64,000 bases of DNA from Brumimicrobium sp033722555 (GTDB lineage Bacteria > Bacteroidota > Bacteroidia > Flavobacteriales_D > Crocinitomicaceae). The notes under the pieces were generated by a model, which had not been told where the DNA came from, ran no database searches, and was given only the letters and a program-made list of their open reading frames with translations. How positions within the stretch are numbered: position 1 is the stretch's first letter; each line of letters starts with the position of its first letter. Where the stretch lies: NCBI GenBank assembly GCA_033722555.1, contig JAWVYS010000005.1:31572-95571 (forward strand). The letters are read 5' to 3'. The translations under genes were made by a program, and so were the position numbers. Below are positions 1-8,230 of the stretch, one piece after another.

Positions 1-274
1 GCCCTCCTGCGTCATGAACCTTCCAGGGTACGAATCGAAGTCTTCTAACCTCTGTGGGTGATGCAACGGTATAAGGTTCGGCCCACTGAGTAACAGGACT
101 TGTTCCACCATTTAGTTTTTCATGGCCAAGTACGTAACCTCCTACACCTGTAAATTCATAAAAAACGTCGTTCAAGTTGTAATTTCTCAAGGTATCACAA
201 CTCTGAGCGTTCGCGTTCTGAAAAAAGGAGAGAACGATAAATACCGGAATTAAATAATTTAAATTTTTCATCAT
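1..274 (-). CDS. Exported protein, N-terminal part only (runs off the window)
   Basis: Reading the minus strand from two adjacent ATG codons (274-272 and 271-269) gives an open frame to the window edge, about 91 residues. It starts with a typical signal peptide (MMKNLNYLIPVFIVLSFFQ, then NANAQ before the likely cleavage site). The mature part begins SCDTLRNYNLNDVFYEFTG and has no domain I can name. Short secreted N-termini of this kind are common on Bacteroidota T9SS cargo, but the C-terminus that would show a sorting domain lies outside the window. The gene begins 19 bp after the stop of the small exported protein at 294-521, so the two may be cotranscribed. Function unknown. Confidence 0.7.
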   Translation of the reverse strand, partial: MMKNLNYLIPVFIVLSFFQNANAQSCDTLRNYNLNDVFYEFTGVGGYVLGHEKLNGGTSPVTQWAEPYTVASPTEVRRLRFVPWKVHDAGG

Positions 275-293
275 AATATGGGCTTTTGATTAA

Positions 294-521
294 TTATTTC
301 TCTTCTTTTACCTTTGTGCTTTGTAATCTTACTTTAAGTTTTTCCTCCCTTTTATCAGTCGGCTTTGTTGCCTCTTTTAAAAATTTAATCTGATTTTCCT
401 TTTTCACTTCTTTATTAAGCGGAACGCTCGATTTAGGTACGGACTGTTCCGAAGAAGTACTTTGGGAAAGGATTGTTGAGGAAATAAAAAATAAAGTGGA
501 AATAAGTAGTAGATTTTTCAT
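294..521 (-). CDS. Small exported lysine/serine-rich protein, unknown function
   Basis: Encodes 75 residues. The first 20 (MKNLLLISTLFFISSTILSQ) form a clear signal peptide, cleaved probably after Ser-Gln. The remaining 55 residues are hydrophilic and rich in Lys, Glu and Ser with no predicted fold, so this is probably a small periplasmic or surface protein. The basic tail (KREEKLKVRLQSTKVKEEK) stands out. It lies 93 bp downstream of metG and 19 bp upstream of another exported protein on the same strand. I do not recognise a family. The signal peptide is the main reason to treat it as a real gene. Confidence 0.6.
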   Translation of the reverse strand: MKNLLLISTLFFISSTILSQSTSSEQSVPKSSVPLNKEVKKENQIKFLKEATKPTDKREEKLKVRLQSTKVKEEK

Positions 522-614
522 TTTTTAAAATTTTGTTACAAATATAGTGATTGTCCGACGAACGGGAAAATATAGTCGACTAAAACCGATTCAGCAGAAT
601 AACGTGGTTGGGAA

Positions 615-2681
615 TTACCTCACTTCACTTCCAACTTCAAAATCTTTTGAAGGAACCACGAAAGTTAATTCGCCGGATTCGTTTTCGGCCATGAGTATCA
701 TGCCTTGCGAAACCACTCCTTTAAGTTTTCTCGGGGGTAGATTCATTAGCACCACTACATTTTGACCGATTATATCTTCAGGAGAATAAAATTCAGCAAT
801 TCCTGAAACTATCGTTCTTTTATCCAGTCCGGTGTCAACGACAAGTTCCAGCAGTTTATCCGCCTTTTTTATTTTTCGTGCTTCCAGAATTTTTCCGGTT
901 CTAAGATCCATCTTCATGAAATCTTCAAAAGCTACGGGTTCCTTTTCCGCTGAGGGGGATTTTTTCTCTTTGGTTTGAGTTGACTTTGAAGAAAGAAGTC
1001 TGTTTTGCTCTTCAATGACAAGAGAATCTTCAATTTTTGGGAAAAGTATTTCAGGTTTGTTGGTCTTATGCCCTTCAGGAATTAATCGGTAATCACCACT
1101 ATGAGACCAGTTGACATCTTCAAGATTGAGGAATTGACGAATTTTCAAGGCCGTTCCGGGTAAGAACGGATCAAAAAGCAGTGATAAATTCGCGGTAATC
1201 TGTAAAGCTAAGTGGAGTATCGTTTTTACACGCTCAGGGTCTGTTTTGATCAGTTTCCACGGTTCGGTTTCTGCGAGGTATTTGTTACCTAATCTAGCCA
1301 GATTCATTACTTCAGACTGAGCTTCTCGGATCTTATACCTGTAAAGCAGATCTTCCACTTTAGCCGGTGCTGATTGTATTGCATTAATCAGTTCCTTATC
1401 TGTGGGAAGGAGATCCAAAAGAGGAGGTACGACTCCATTGTAATATTTATCATTAAGAACTAATGCTCTGTTGACGAAATTCCCTAAAATATCTGCCAGT
1501 TCATTGTTTACACGGGACTGAAATTCATTCCAGGTAAATTCACTATCCTTACTTTCCGGAGCTATCGAGGTCAAGGTATATTTCAGTTCGTCGATTTTAT
1601 TCGGGTATCTTGCTATGAACTCGTGCAACCATACCGCCCAATTTCTGGATGTTGAAAATTTATCACCTTCCAGATTAAGAAATTCGGAGGCAGGAACATT
1701 ATCGGGAAGGATGAATTCGCCGTGCTCCTTTAATAAAATAGGAAAAATAATGGCATGGAAAACTATATTATCCTTTCCAATGAAGTGAATAAGTTTACGG
1801 TCTCCTGTCCAGTAATCTTTCCAATTCTTATCATTGTCTTCCGCCCATTGTTTGGTTGCCGAAATATAACCGATCGGTGCGTCTAGCCAAACGTAAAGAA
1901 CTTTGCCATCAGCACCTTCGACAGGAACCGGTATCCCCCAATCCAGATCACGTGTCATGGCTCGAGGTTTCAGACCGCCGTCAATCCAACTCATACACTG
2001 ACCGATCACTTGTTTTCTCCACTGAGCGGGATCGTGGTGGTGGGTTCCATTCAAAATGCCTTTCTGAATCCATTCCTTTAGCCACGCCTCATGTCTTTCC
2101 ATTGGAAGAAACCAGTGAGATGTTTCTTTCAGCACGGGAGTACTTCCACTGAGTGAAGAAACAGGATTAATAAGTTCATTTGGACTTAGAGACGTACCGC
2201 ATTTTTCACACTGATCGCCGTAAGCTTCCGGATAACCGCATTTCGGACATTCACCGGTTATATACCGGTCCGCAAGAAACTGCTGGAACTCTTCATCGAA
2301 ATATTGTTCATTGGTCTGTTTGGTCAGTTTGTCATTTTCATGGAGTTTCAGGAAAAAATCCTGAGCAGTTTTTTTATGAATTTCGGTAGTAGTGCGATGA
2401 AATATATCAAAGGATATGTCAAATTTTTGAAAAGAATCCGCCAAAACGGCGTGATACTTATCAACTATCTCCTGCGGAGAGATCCCTTCTTTTTTGGCCC
2501 TGAGAGTAATTGCCGCTCCGTGTTCATCGCTGCCGCATATGAAAGCCACATCATGTCCCTTATGTCTTAGGAAGCGAACAAAAATATCTGCCGGCAAATA
2601 AACTCCGGCAACATGTCCCAGATGCAGAGGTCCATTCGCGTACGGTAAAGCTGCTGTAACGGTATACTTTTGTTTACTCAT
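615..2681 (-). CDS. metG: Methionyl-tRNA synthetase
   Basis: Class I aminoacyl-tRNA synthetase charging tRNA-Met in the cytoplasm. The HIGH signature appears as HLGH at residues 20-23 in PYANGPLHLGH. The zinc knuckle CPKC...CEKC sits near residues 144-160, and the KMSKS loop is the variant KFSTS near residue 340. The C-terminal ~100 residues (from about 585, FMKMDLRTGKILEARKI) are the EMAP/Trbp111-type tRNA-binding domain that also drives dimerisation. Length 688 aa is normal for the two-domain bacterial enzyme with tRNA-binding tail. Start ATG at 2681 is directly followed by conserved sequence. Two TAnnTTTG boxes lie upstream (2703-2710 and 2688-2695). Identification is firm. Confidence 0.97.
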   Translation of the reverse strand: MSKQKYTVTAALPYANGPLHLGHVAGVYLPADIFVRFLRHKGHDVAFICGSDEHGAAITLRAKKEGISPQEIVDKYHAVLADSFQKFDISFDIFHRTTTEIHKKTAQDFFLKLHENDKLTKQTNEQYFDEEFQQFLADRYITGECPKCGYPEAYGDQCEKCGTSLSPNELINPVSSLSGSTPVLKETSHWFLPMERHEAWLKEWIQKGILNGTHHHDPAQWRKQVIGQCMSWIDGGLKPRAMTRDLDWGIPVPVEGADGKVLYVWLDAPIGYISATKQWAEDNDKNWKDYWTGDRKLIHFIGKDNIVFHAIIFPILLKEHGEFILPDNVPASEFLNLEGDKFSTSRNWAVWLHEFIARYPNKIDELKYTLTSIAPESKDSEFTWNEFQSRVNNELADILGNFVNRALVLNDKYYNGVVPPLLDLLPTDKELINAIQSAPAKVEDLLYRYKIREAQSEVMNLARLGNKYLAETEPWKLIKTDPERVKTILHLALQITANLSLLFDPFLPGTALKIRQFLNLEDVNWSHSGDYRLIPEGHKTNKPEILFPKIEDSLVIEEQNRLLSSKSTQTKEKKSPSAEKEPVAFEDFMKMDLRTGKILEARKIKKADKLLELVVDTGLDKRTIVSGIAEFYSPEDIIGQNVVVLMNLPPRKLKGVVSQGMILMAENESGELTFVVPSKDFEVGSEVR

Positions 2682-2702
2682 TCAATCCAAATTTACAGAA
2701 CG

Positions 2703-2710
2703 CAAAGATA
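2703..2710 (-). promoter_or_regulatory. Candidate -7 promoter box of metG
   Basis: The minus strand reads TATCTTTG, a perfect match to the Bacteroidota -7 consensus TAnnTTTG, 21 nt before the metG ATG. A second match, TAAATTTG (2688-2695), is only 6 nt from the ATG and is less likely to be used. No convincing -33 TTTG was found. Confidence 0.35.
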
Positions 2711-2745
2711 TAAGGAAAGAAAGAAATGAACACGAATCTTTGAAC

Positions 2746-5562
2746 TCATTCTTCTTTAAATTGTCCAAGACCGTAGTCAGTACCTTTATCTACAGCAGGA
2801 ACACCTTCGATCAGCCATTTAGGAGCGGGTTTATTCATTAAATAATAATCGAAGAACTGACGCATCCTGATGCTGAGATCCATGCGGTTTGCATTTTTCA
2901 TAAGGTTGTGTTCGTCGTCGTTATAATTTAGCATCCACACCGGCTTGGAAAGTCTTTTCATTCCGACAAACATTTCTATTCCCTGATACCAGGGCACCGC
3001 TCCGTCACCGTCGTTATGCATGATTAACAGCGGGGTTTCTATATTAGGAATACCGAACAATGGAGAGTTTTCCCTGTAAAGTTCGGGAGCCTCCCAGATA
3101 GTCTTACCTATCCTGCTTTGAGTTTTTTCGTACTGGAACTGTCGGTTGAATCCACTTCCCCAGCGAATTCCTCCATAAGCAGAGAACATATTGCTGACAG
3201 GTGCTCCTGCCATCGCTGCTTTATATCTGTTGGTCATTGTTATCATCTGGGCTGTCTGATAACCTCCCCACGACTGGCCTTGTAAACCCATTCTGGTGCT
3301 GTCGATGTTAGGGTACTTTTGAAGAACCTCATCGGTGCCGCTCATTATACAATCGAAAGCGCCTTTAGCGGGATAGCCTTCATCGTAACGAATATCCGGA
3401 ATGAAAACAATGTAACCCGCTGAGGTATACTCTGTAGGATAAATGATGGAGGCCGTGGGTTTCGGAATATAATGGTAATTATATCTGTCGTTGTAAAGTT
3501 CATAGAAGTAAACGAGCATTGGATATGATTTTGTTGAATCGAAGTTATCCGGTTTATAAAGTAATCCTTCGAGTTCCTTACCAGAATATGAGGTCCAAGT
3601 AATTTTTTCGACAGTAGGCCAGATATATTCGTCTTGTTGGGGGTTCGTTATGGATATCCTTTGTTCTTCGTCAAAATTCATATTCGTCAGGAAAAGGTCA
3701 GGATAATCTTTAACATTCATCTTCCTGTAAATAACTTTTGAACCCTCCCTGGCTTTTTGAACACTTAAAATTTTGTGAGGAGTTTCCATTAATTGCACGA
3801 TGTGAGAATGATTTACATGGTCCTGATATCCGAAAATAGATTCATTTTTCGTGTCACGGTTATAGCCGGTCAGGTATATTTCTTTCAGATCGATATAGGT
3901 ACTGTCATAGTTCCAGCGACTGAGACGTAATTCTGTGTTCATTTGTTCGCCGCGTTGTTTTGTCAATGATGTAAGTTTTCGGCCCCCGAAGTCGTATTCC
4001 CACACATCGAATTCCGAATGCAGGAGCAAGGATTTTTTACCCTTTGTATATCCTGCTATATTGAAAGCTCCGGCTTCGTGAGGCATTCCGTTAATATCCC
4101 TTTGCCAGACAATGCTATCTTTTAAAAAACAACTTATACAGTCATCTTCAGCAGTAAGTGTATTGACGAATCTGTACTGTTTTCGTTCCGGTTCGAAATA
4201 AACGAAATACCTTCCGTCCGGAGAAAGTCCCATTGAATAACCAACTTTATCCTTTATAAGAAAGGCTTCACCTGTTTGGAGATTGACCTTATAATAATCT
4301 TTGGGCCAGGGGAAAGACCAATTATAGGTTTCTTGATAACGTTCATTGGACATCCCGAGGGCGTAATCTGTATTTCCATGATCCAATAAATCTATTTCCA
4401 GTGTGTCATTACTTAAACGAACCAGCTTGTTTTGATCCAGGTGAATGACACTCAAGAATGATTTTTTTTGATCCCTTTTAAGTTCAATGAGTTGCTGTGG
4501 TTGTAATCTTTTGTCTTTATAATGCCAAACATCCAGCTTTGCTTTTTCGGATTCCAGAAGTGTGTCCTTTGAAGGCGGGAGAGGGATTTCTTCCAGTCCA
4601 AAATATATTTTTGTTTCATCAAGCGAGAAATACGGTTTATTGTTCGCGCTAACACGTAGTTTTTCCGGCATATCGCTTCTGTTTGTGTCTGCGATCAAAA
4701 CCGGTGAATTATCTTTTAGATCCCAGAAATAAAGGTCGAAGCACTTCTTTTCCTTAACAGTATCATTGGAAGCTAAAAACATCAGTTTCCCCCCTTTTTC
4801 ACTGAAATTTTGTTGTGTAACGGCGGTAAAATTTGAGTCAAAGTGAATTTCTTGGTTTCTTGTAAGATCATAAATATGTACCTTGAAACTATCTTTCTTG
4901 CTGACGTTCTGATGTGTGACGTAGAAAAGTTTTGTTCCATTTTTGTTAAATGCATAGTCTGTCACTTTTTCCAGAACCATTGTATTTCCTGTTATCGGAT
5001 CAAGTATATAAAGGTGATTGCCGTTAGATTTAACTTCTGATACTTTATTTTTCTTTTTAAAGAGACGGAACTTCTTTTTAGTGGTCTTTTCTTTTTGAAG
5101 TGAATCAGACAGGACAGAATAAGCAACATAACTTCCTTGATCAGCTATTTTATAACTAATTAGATTGGGAATCTTCACAAGATTTTTCGATTTCAAATAA
5201 TAGATTCCCAGGGAGTCATTTACCATTTTTTCTTTTTTAACCTTCTTTAGTTGAAGTTCTCGGATTGTGTCATATCCGGGATGTACATGAAAAACGAGTA
5301 TGTCTTCCGAATAATTGATGGAAGCACGATTACCACGGGGAAAAGAATCTATTTTGAGGTCATTATTATTTACTATGTATAGATAGCCGTCTCCCGCGTG
5401 TGGATTTATCTCATAGGTGGAAAAATTCCCCTTAGAAGAGATCTGCTCGGCTTTCAGTGATTTCCAGTCATTATAAACAGTGTGATCGATTTGTTTTTTT
5501 TGAGCACAAAGTGTTCCTGCAAGGATAAAAGAAACGATATTTATTAAGTATTTATTCAGCAT
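2746..5562 (-). CDS. Exported S9-family (prolyl oligopeptidase/DPP-type) serine peptidase
   Basis: 938 residues with a signal peptide (MLNKYLINIVSFILAGTLCA|Q), so it acts in the periplasm or at the outer membrane. Residues ~20-640 are a beta-propeller-like region. The C-terminal ~280 residues are an alpha/beta hydrolase. The nucleophile is Ser764 in GQSWGGYQ (GxSxGG), the Asp is in MHNDGDGAVPW near 850, and the catalytic His is ~885 in DDEHNLM. This matches S9 dipeptidyl/acylaminoacyl peptidases, which cut short peptides from the N-terminus; substrate preference cannot be read from sequence. It lies 64 bp upstream of metG on the same strand with no functional link I can see. Confidence 0.93.
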   Translation of the reverse strand: MLNKYLINIVSFILAGTLCAQKKQIDHTVYNDWKSLKAEQISSKGNFSTYEINPHAGDGYLYIVNNNDLKIDSFPRGNRASINYSEDILVFHVHPGYDTIRELQLKKVKKEKMVNDSLGIYYLKSKNLVKIPNLISYKIADQGSYVAYSVLSDSLQKEKTTKKKFRLFKKKNKVSEVKSNGNHLYILDPITGNTMVLEKVTDYAFNKNGTKLFYVTHQNVSKKDSFKVHIYDLTRNQEIHFDSNFTAVTQQNFSEKGGKLMFLASNDTVKEKKCFDLYFWDLKDNSPVLIADTNRSDMPEKLRVSANNKPYFSLDETKIYFGLEEIPLPPSKDTLLESEKAKLDVWHYKDKRLQPQQLIELKRDQKKSFLSVIHLDQNKLVRLSNDTLEIDLLDHGNTDYALGMSNERYQETYNWSFPWPKDYYKVNLQTGEAFLIKDKVGYSMGLSPDGRYFVYFEPERKQYRFVNTLTAEDDCISCFLKDSIVWQRDINGMPHEAGAFNIAGYTKGKKSLLLHSEFDVWEYDFGGRKLTSLTKQRGEQMNTELRLSRWNYDSTYIDLKEIYLTGYNRDTKNESIFGYQDHVNHSHIVQLMETPHKILSVQKAREGSKVIYRKMNVKDYPDLFLTNMNFDEEQRISITNPQQDEYIWPTVEKITWTSYSGKELEGLLYKPDNFDSTKSYPMLVYFYELYNDRYNYHYIPKPTASIIYPTEYTSAGYIVFIPDIRYDEGYPAKGAFDCIMSGTDEVLQKYPNIDSTRMGLQGQSWGGYQTAQMITMTNRYKAAMAGAPVSNMFSAYGGIRWGSGFNRQFQYEKTQSRIGKTIWEAPELYRENSPLFGIPNIETPLLIMHNDGDGAVPWYQGIEMFVGMKRLSKPVWMLNYNDDEHNLMKNANRMDLSIRMRQFFDYYLMNKPAPKWLIEGVPAVDKGTDYGLGQFKEE

Positions 5563-5885
5563 AATGAGGTCTATGTTTGTATTGATGCAGGTGAAAATAC
5601 GTAAAATTAAACTAATATTTCCTCAAGTTATTAATCTTAGCAGTAACCAAAAGAGTAGATTTTGATGCTTTATTTCTTAGGCTTTAAGACAAGAAGCATC
5701 TAAATAGAGGCCTTAAATGCTGAATATACTTTAGAACAGATAAAATCAACTTACTCTTGTTTTTTGAAAAAAAAAATTAATTTCCAACGAATCAGTTATT
5801 TTTTTCGTAATTTGATTAAGACAAGAACAGCGATCATTCCTGTTCTATATAATTTGTTATTTTTGTTAAATAAAACATTAATTTT
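5563..5885. other. Intergenic region between divergent genes, AT-rich
   Basis: This 323-bp gap separates the divergent S9 peptidase and T9SS cargo genes and must hold both promoters. A TAnnTTTG match (TATTTTTG, 5858-5865) lies 20 nt before the plus-strand ATG. An inverted repeat GATGCTT/AAGCATC (5664-5670 with 5694-5700) encloses a smaller CTTA/TAAG pair and could form a hairpin or a regulator site. No open frame or RNA gene is evident. Confidence 0.4.
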
Positions 5886-7745
5886 ATGAAAAAGATTTAT
5901 TTAAGTTTAGCTTTATCCGGAATTGTTCTGGGTAGTTCGGCGCAGCAACTTCAGAAAGTAAGCCATTTGAGGGCTGCCGATGTGGAACCAGGAACTGCTG
6001 AAGGTTCTTTCAAAGGGGATGTGTATTATCAGTTTGAAAAAGCTTCAGGAGACAGTATTTTTTACGAAGATTTTGCTTCAGGAATAACCGGTTGGACCAC
6101 CGGAGGCGCTCAGGATATATGGGCGTACGACACAGATGGGCCAAACGGTCAGTTTTCGACAGGAGCTACTCCTTTACAGTCTACAACAGCCGCGAACGGC
6201 TTTATAATTTATGATGCTGATGGGAATCAGACCCCATCTCCAGCAGGTGGGTTTTTTAATCACGTTGGATTTATTAGCTCTCCTGTAATTGATTTTACAG
6301 GTTTTACAAATTTAACACTGGCATTCCAACATACATATCGTACTTGCTGTGCACAAGGTTTCTTTCCTAAGGTGCTAATATCTGATGATGGTTTTAGTAC
6401 TTTCACAGAGCTTAACGCAGGAATTTCTGGTGCGGCGGTGAATACTCAAACGCCTACCACAATTACGAAACTGGATTTGTCAACTTTTATTGCTGGATCA
6501 ACTGCTCTAAATAATGTTCAAATACGATTTCTTTTTGATGGTAGTGCAGGAACGTCTCACTACTTTTGGAGTGTAGATGATATTGCTGTTATTGAGTCGT
6601 TAGAGAATGACCTAAAAATAAACAAACGATTTTTAGCTTCTGGAACTCAAAAGATTCCTTATCACTATGTACCGACTTCTCAGTTAGTTGACGTTGAATT
6701 ATCAGGTAAAATTAGCAATATTGGTTTAAATACTCAAAACAACGTTCAACTTGAAGTTCTCGTTGATGACGGTACAACTCAGAGTACACTTAATTCTTTA
6801 ACCGGAACTTCGTTAGCACCTGGCGTAACGGATTCTTTGGTTACTTCCACAAACTGGATGCCTTCAGGCGCTGCAGGTACAACTTTTAATATGTTCTTCA
6901 GTGCTGTTCAGACTGAAACTGAACAGGAAGGTTCAGATAATTTAATTACTGAAACCTTTAATATCACTGATAGTGTTTATAGTGTGGATAATGGAATTTT
7001 ACAAAGTAGTATAAGCAATTTCTCTGGCAATGCCAATCAGGCGTTTAAAATTGGAAACCAGATGGAAGTCATGTCAACAGGTGATATTACTTCTGTGTCG
7101 GTATACGTTGCCAACAGAGCAGCTTCAGCAGGACAAGAAATTTTCGCTGAAATCTATGTTTTTGACGGAACAGATTTCGTTTATGCTGCCGATGCTCCTT
7201 TCTATGTTTTGACGAATGCTGACTTAGGTACCTTTGTAACATTGCCTTTAAGCACAATGTTGCCGGTGGCTGCTGGAGATATAATCTTGGTTATGGCAGG
7301 TCATCAGGGATCAGGAGATCCTAACGTTGCGGATGTTCGTTTTGGTCAAGCTCAAAAAGTTGATCAAGGCATTGTGGTAGGTGCTGCGGCGGATGGAGTA
7401 TTAGCAAATCTAATAGATCCTAATGCTGTAATGGTTCGCGTTAACATGCCGGCTGATGCTTCCGTTTCTCAAAACGAATTTGACAACCTTAAAGTAAGCC
7501 AGAACTTCCCGAACCCATTCTCAAACCAGACTGTTATTCAGTACACTTTGGAGAATGCGAGTGAGGTTAATTACAGCTTGGTTGATCTAACCGGAAAAGT
7601 AGTATTGGAAGTGAACGAAGGAAACGTTAATGCTGGTGGACATTCTATCAAAATTGACGGGTCTACACTTTCTAACGGTGTATATTACTTCAATATGACT
7701 GCCGGAGATACTAAAGTAACTCGCAAACTGGTAGTTAATAAATAA
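5886..7745 (+). CDS. Secreted protein with T9SS C-terminal sorting domain
   Basis: 619 residues. A signal peptide covers about residues 1-19 (MKKIYLSLALSGIVLGSSA|QQ). Residues ~55-240 (FYEDFASGITGWTTGG... WSVDDIAVIE) look like a jelly-roll adhesion or carbohydrate-binding module of the choice-of-anchor/MAM-like type often found in Bacteroidota secreted proteins. The last ~85 residues form a type A T9SS sorting domain: SQNFPNPFSNQTVIQYTLE, then SLVDLTGKVV, then LSNGVYYFNM, ending TRKLVVNK. After export by Sec it should cross the outer membrane through the type IX system and be attached or released. No catalytic motif was seen. A good terminator follows at 7766-7792. Confidence 0.88.
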   Translation: MKKIYLSLALSGIVLGSSAQQLQKVSHLRAADVEPGTAEGSFKGDVYYQFEKASGDSIFYEDFASGITGWTTGGAQDIWAYDTDGPNGQFSTGATPLQSTTAANGFIIYDADGNQTPSPAGGFFNHVGFISSPVIDFTGFTNLTLAFQHTYRTCCAQGFFPKVLISDDGFSTFTELNAGISGAAVNTQTPTTITKLDLSTFIAGSTALNNVQIRFLFDGSAGTSHYFWSVDDIAVIESLENDLKINKRFLASGTQKIPYHYVPTSQLVDVELSGKISNIGLNTQNNVQLEVLVDDGTTQSTLNSLTGTSLAPGVTDSLVTSTNWMPSGAAGTTFNMFFSAVQTETEQEGSDNLITETFNITDSVYSVDNGILQSSISNFSGNANQAFKIGNQMEVMSTGDITSVSVYVANRAASAGQEIFAEIYVFDGTDFVYAADAPFYVLTNADLGTFVTLPLSTMLPVAAGDIILVMAGHQGSGDPNVADVRFGQAQKVDQGIVVGAAADGVLANLIDPNAVMVRVNMPADASVSQNEFDNLKVSQNFPNPFSNQTVIQYTLENASEVNYSLVDLTGKVVLEVNEGNVNAGGHSIKIDGSTLSNGVYYFNMTAGDTKVTRKLVVNK

Positions 7746-7765
7746 AAATTGCTTTACGCAAATTG

Positions 7766-7792
7766 AAGGGAGGCCTTGGGTCTCCCTTTTTT
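7766..7792 (+). terminator. Rho-independent terminator of the T9SS cargo gene
   Basis: AAGGGAG (7766-7772) pairs with CTCCCTT (7782-7788). Inner GCC/GGT pairs close a TTG loop, and a T-run follows. It lies 20 nt after the stop codon. Confidence 0.85.
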
Positions 7793-7854
7793 ATGCTTTA
7801 ACAAATCTTAAGACTTTATATAAAACAAAATGGGTTTTATGCAGTTATAAGGGT

Positions 7855-7918
7855 GTTAGGTTTCATAAGTAGTAGTGTTAGTTAAAAAGGAGAGGACGCC
7901 CGTTCTCTCCTTTTTTTT
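7855..7918 (+). ncRNA. Repeat RNA element copy 1 (26-nt core plus terminator hairpin)
   Basis: A 26-nt core (7855-7880, beginning GTTAGGTTTCATAAG and ending GTAGTGTTA) is identical in three tandem copies. It is followed by a hairpin: 5' arm 7884-7897, loop GCCC 7898-7901, 3' arm 7902-7915, 14 bp including one G-U pair, then a T8 run (7911-7918), which makes a strong intrinsic terminator. The 26-mer has stop codons in two frames and there is no start codon, so it is unlikely to be coding. The layout (constant 5' segment, terminator end) suggests a ~64-nt small RNA. A -10-like TATAAG lies at 7846-7851, but it is not a good TAnnTTTG box. No known RNA family recognised. Confidence 0.6.
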
Positions 7919-8011
7919 GGGACTTGTTTTTGTGGCACTGGATTTTTTTAACAATTATTCTGTTTCTGTATGCAACATTTTGAAGATTTCTCGGTTTAGG
8001 GATGTATAGTA

Positions 8012-8071
8012 GTTAGGTTTCATAAGTAGTAGTGTTAGCAAAGGAGAAAACGCCCCTTTTCTCTTTTGTGC
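8012..8071 (+). ncRNA. Repeat RNA element copy 2
   Basis: The core 8012-8037 is identical to copies 1 and 3. The hairpin arms are 8038-8050 and 8057-8069 (13 bp, two G-U pairs) around CGCCCC. The stem sequence (AAAGGAGAAAA against TTTTCTCTTTT) differs from copies 1 and 3, yet pairing is kept and the ACGCC loop segment is unchanged. The T-run is interrupted (TTTTGTGCTTTT), so termination may be weaker. TATAGT at 8005-8010 is a possible -10 element. Distance from the copy 1 core is 157 nt; the sequence between is unrelated. Confidence 0.55.
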
Positions 8072-8151
8072 TTTTAGGCACCAGTTTTATTCGATCTTTC
8101 CGAATTAACTTTTCTTATGAGAAAGAAATAAAAAATAGGAATAGTTCTTGA

Positions 8152-8159
8152 TATATTTG
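8152..8159 (+). promoter_or_regulatory. -7 promoter box of repeat RNA copy 3
   Basis: TATATTTG is an exact TAnnTTTG match. Bacteroidota transcripts usually start about 5-8 nt after this box, which places the 5' end at the first bases of the conserved core (8164). This supports the core being the start of a transcript. No -33 TTTG was found at the usual distance. Confidence 0.45.
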
Positions 8160-8163
8160 CATC

Positions 8164-8230
8164 GTTAGGTTTCATAAGTAGTAGTGTTAAGTCAGGGGAG
8201 GGAACGCCAGTTTTCTCCCCTGACTGTTTT
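8164..8230 (+). ncRNA. Repeat RNA element copy 3
   Basis: Core 8164-8189 is identical to the other copies. The hairpin is the longest of the three: 16 continuous base pairs (8190-8205 with 8210-8225, two G-U pairs) around the loop GCCA, followed by GTTTT. Outer stem AGTCAGGGGAG/CTCCCCTGACT has no sequence similarity to the stems of copies 1 and 2, while AACGCC next to the loop is kept. It ends at the stop codon of the convergent GT9 gene (8229), so it may also limit read-through between the two units. It is preceded by the best promoter of the three. Confidence 0.6.

Noticed and set aside
5664..5700. Inverted repeat GATGCTT/AAGCATC as a terminator or RNA gene
   Set aside because: Only 7 bp with a 23-nt loop, no T-run and no promoter; kept only as a note in the intergenic entry.
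7855..8230. Repeats as a CRISPR array
   Set aside because: Only three copies, 152-157 nt apart, each tied to a hairpin, with no cas genes; spacing and layout do not fit CRISPR.
7855..8230. Repeats as integron attC sites (core begins GTTAGGT, which fits GTTRRRY)
   Set aside because: No paired RYYYAAC arm at the right place, no integrase, and no cassette genes between the copies.
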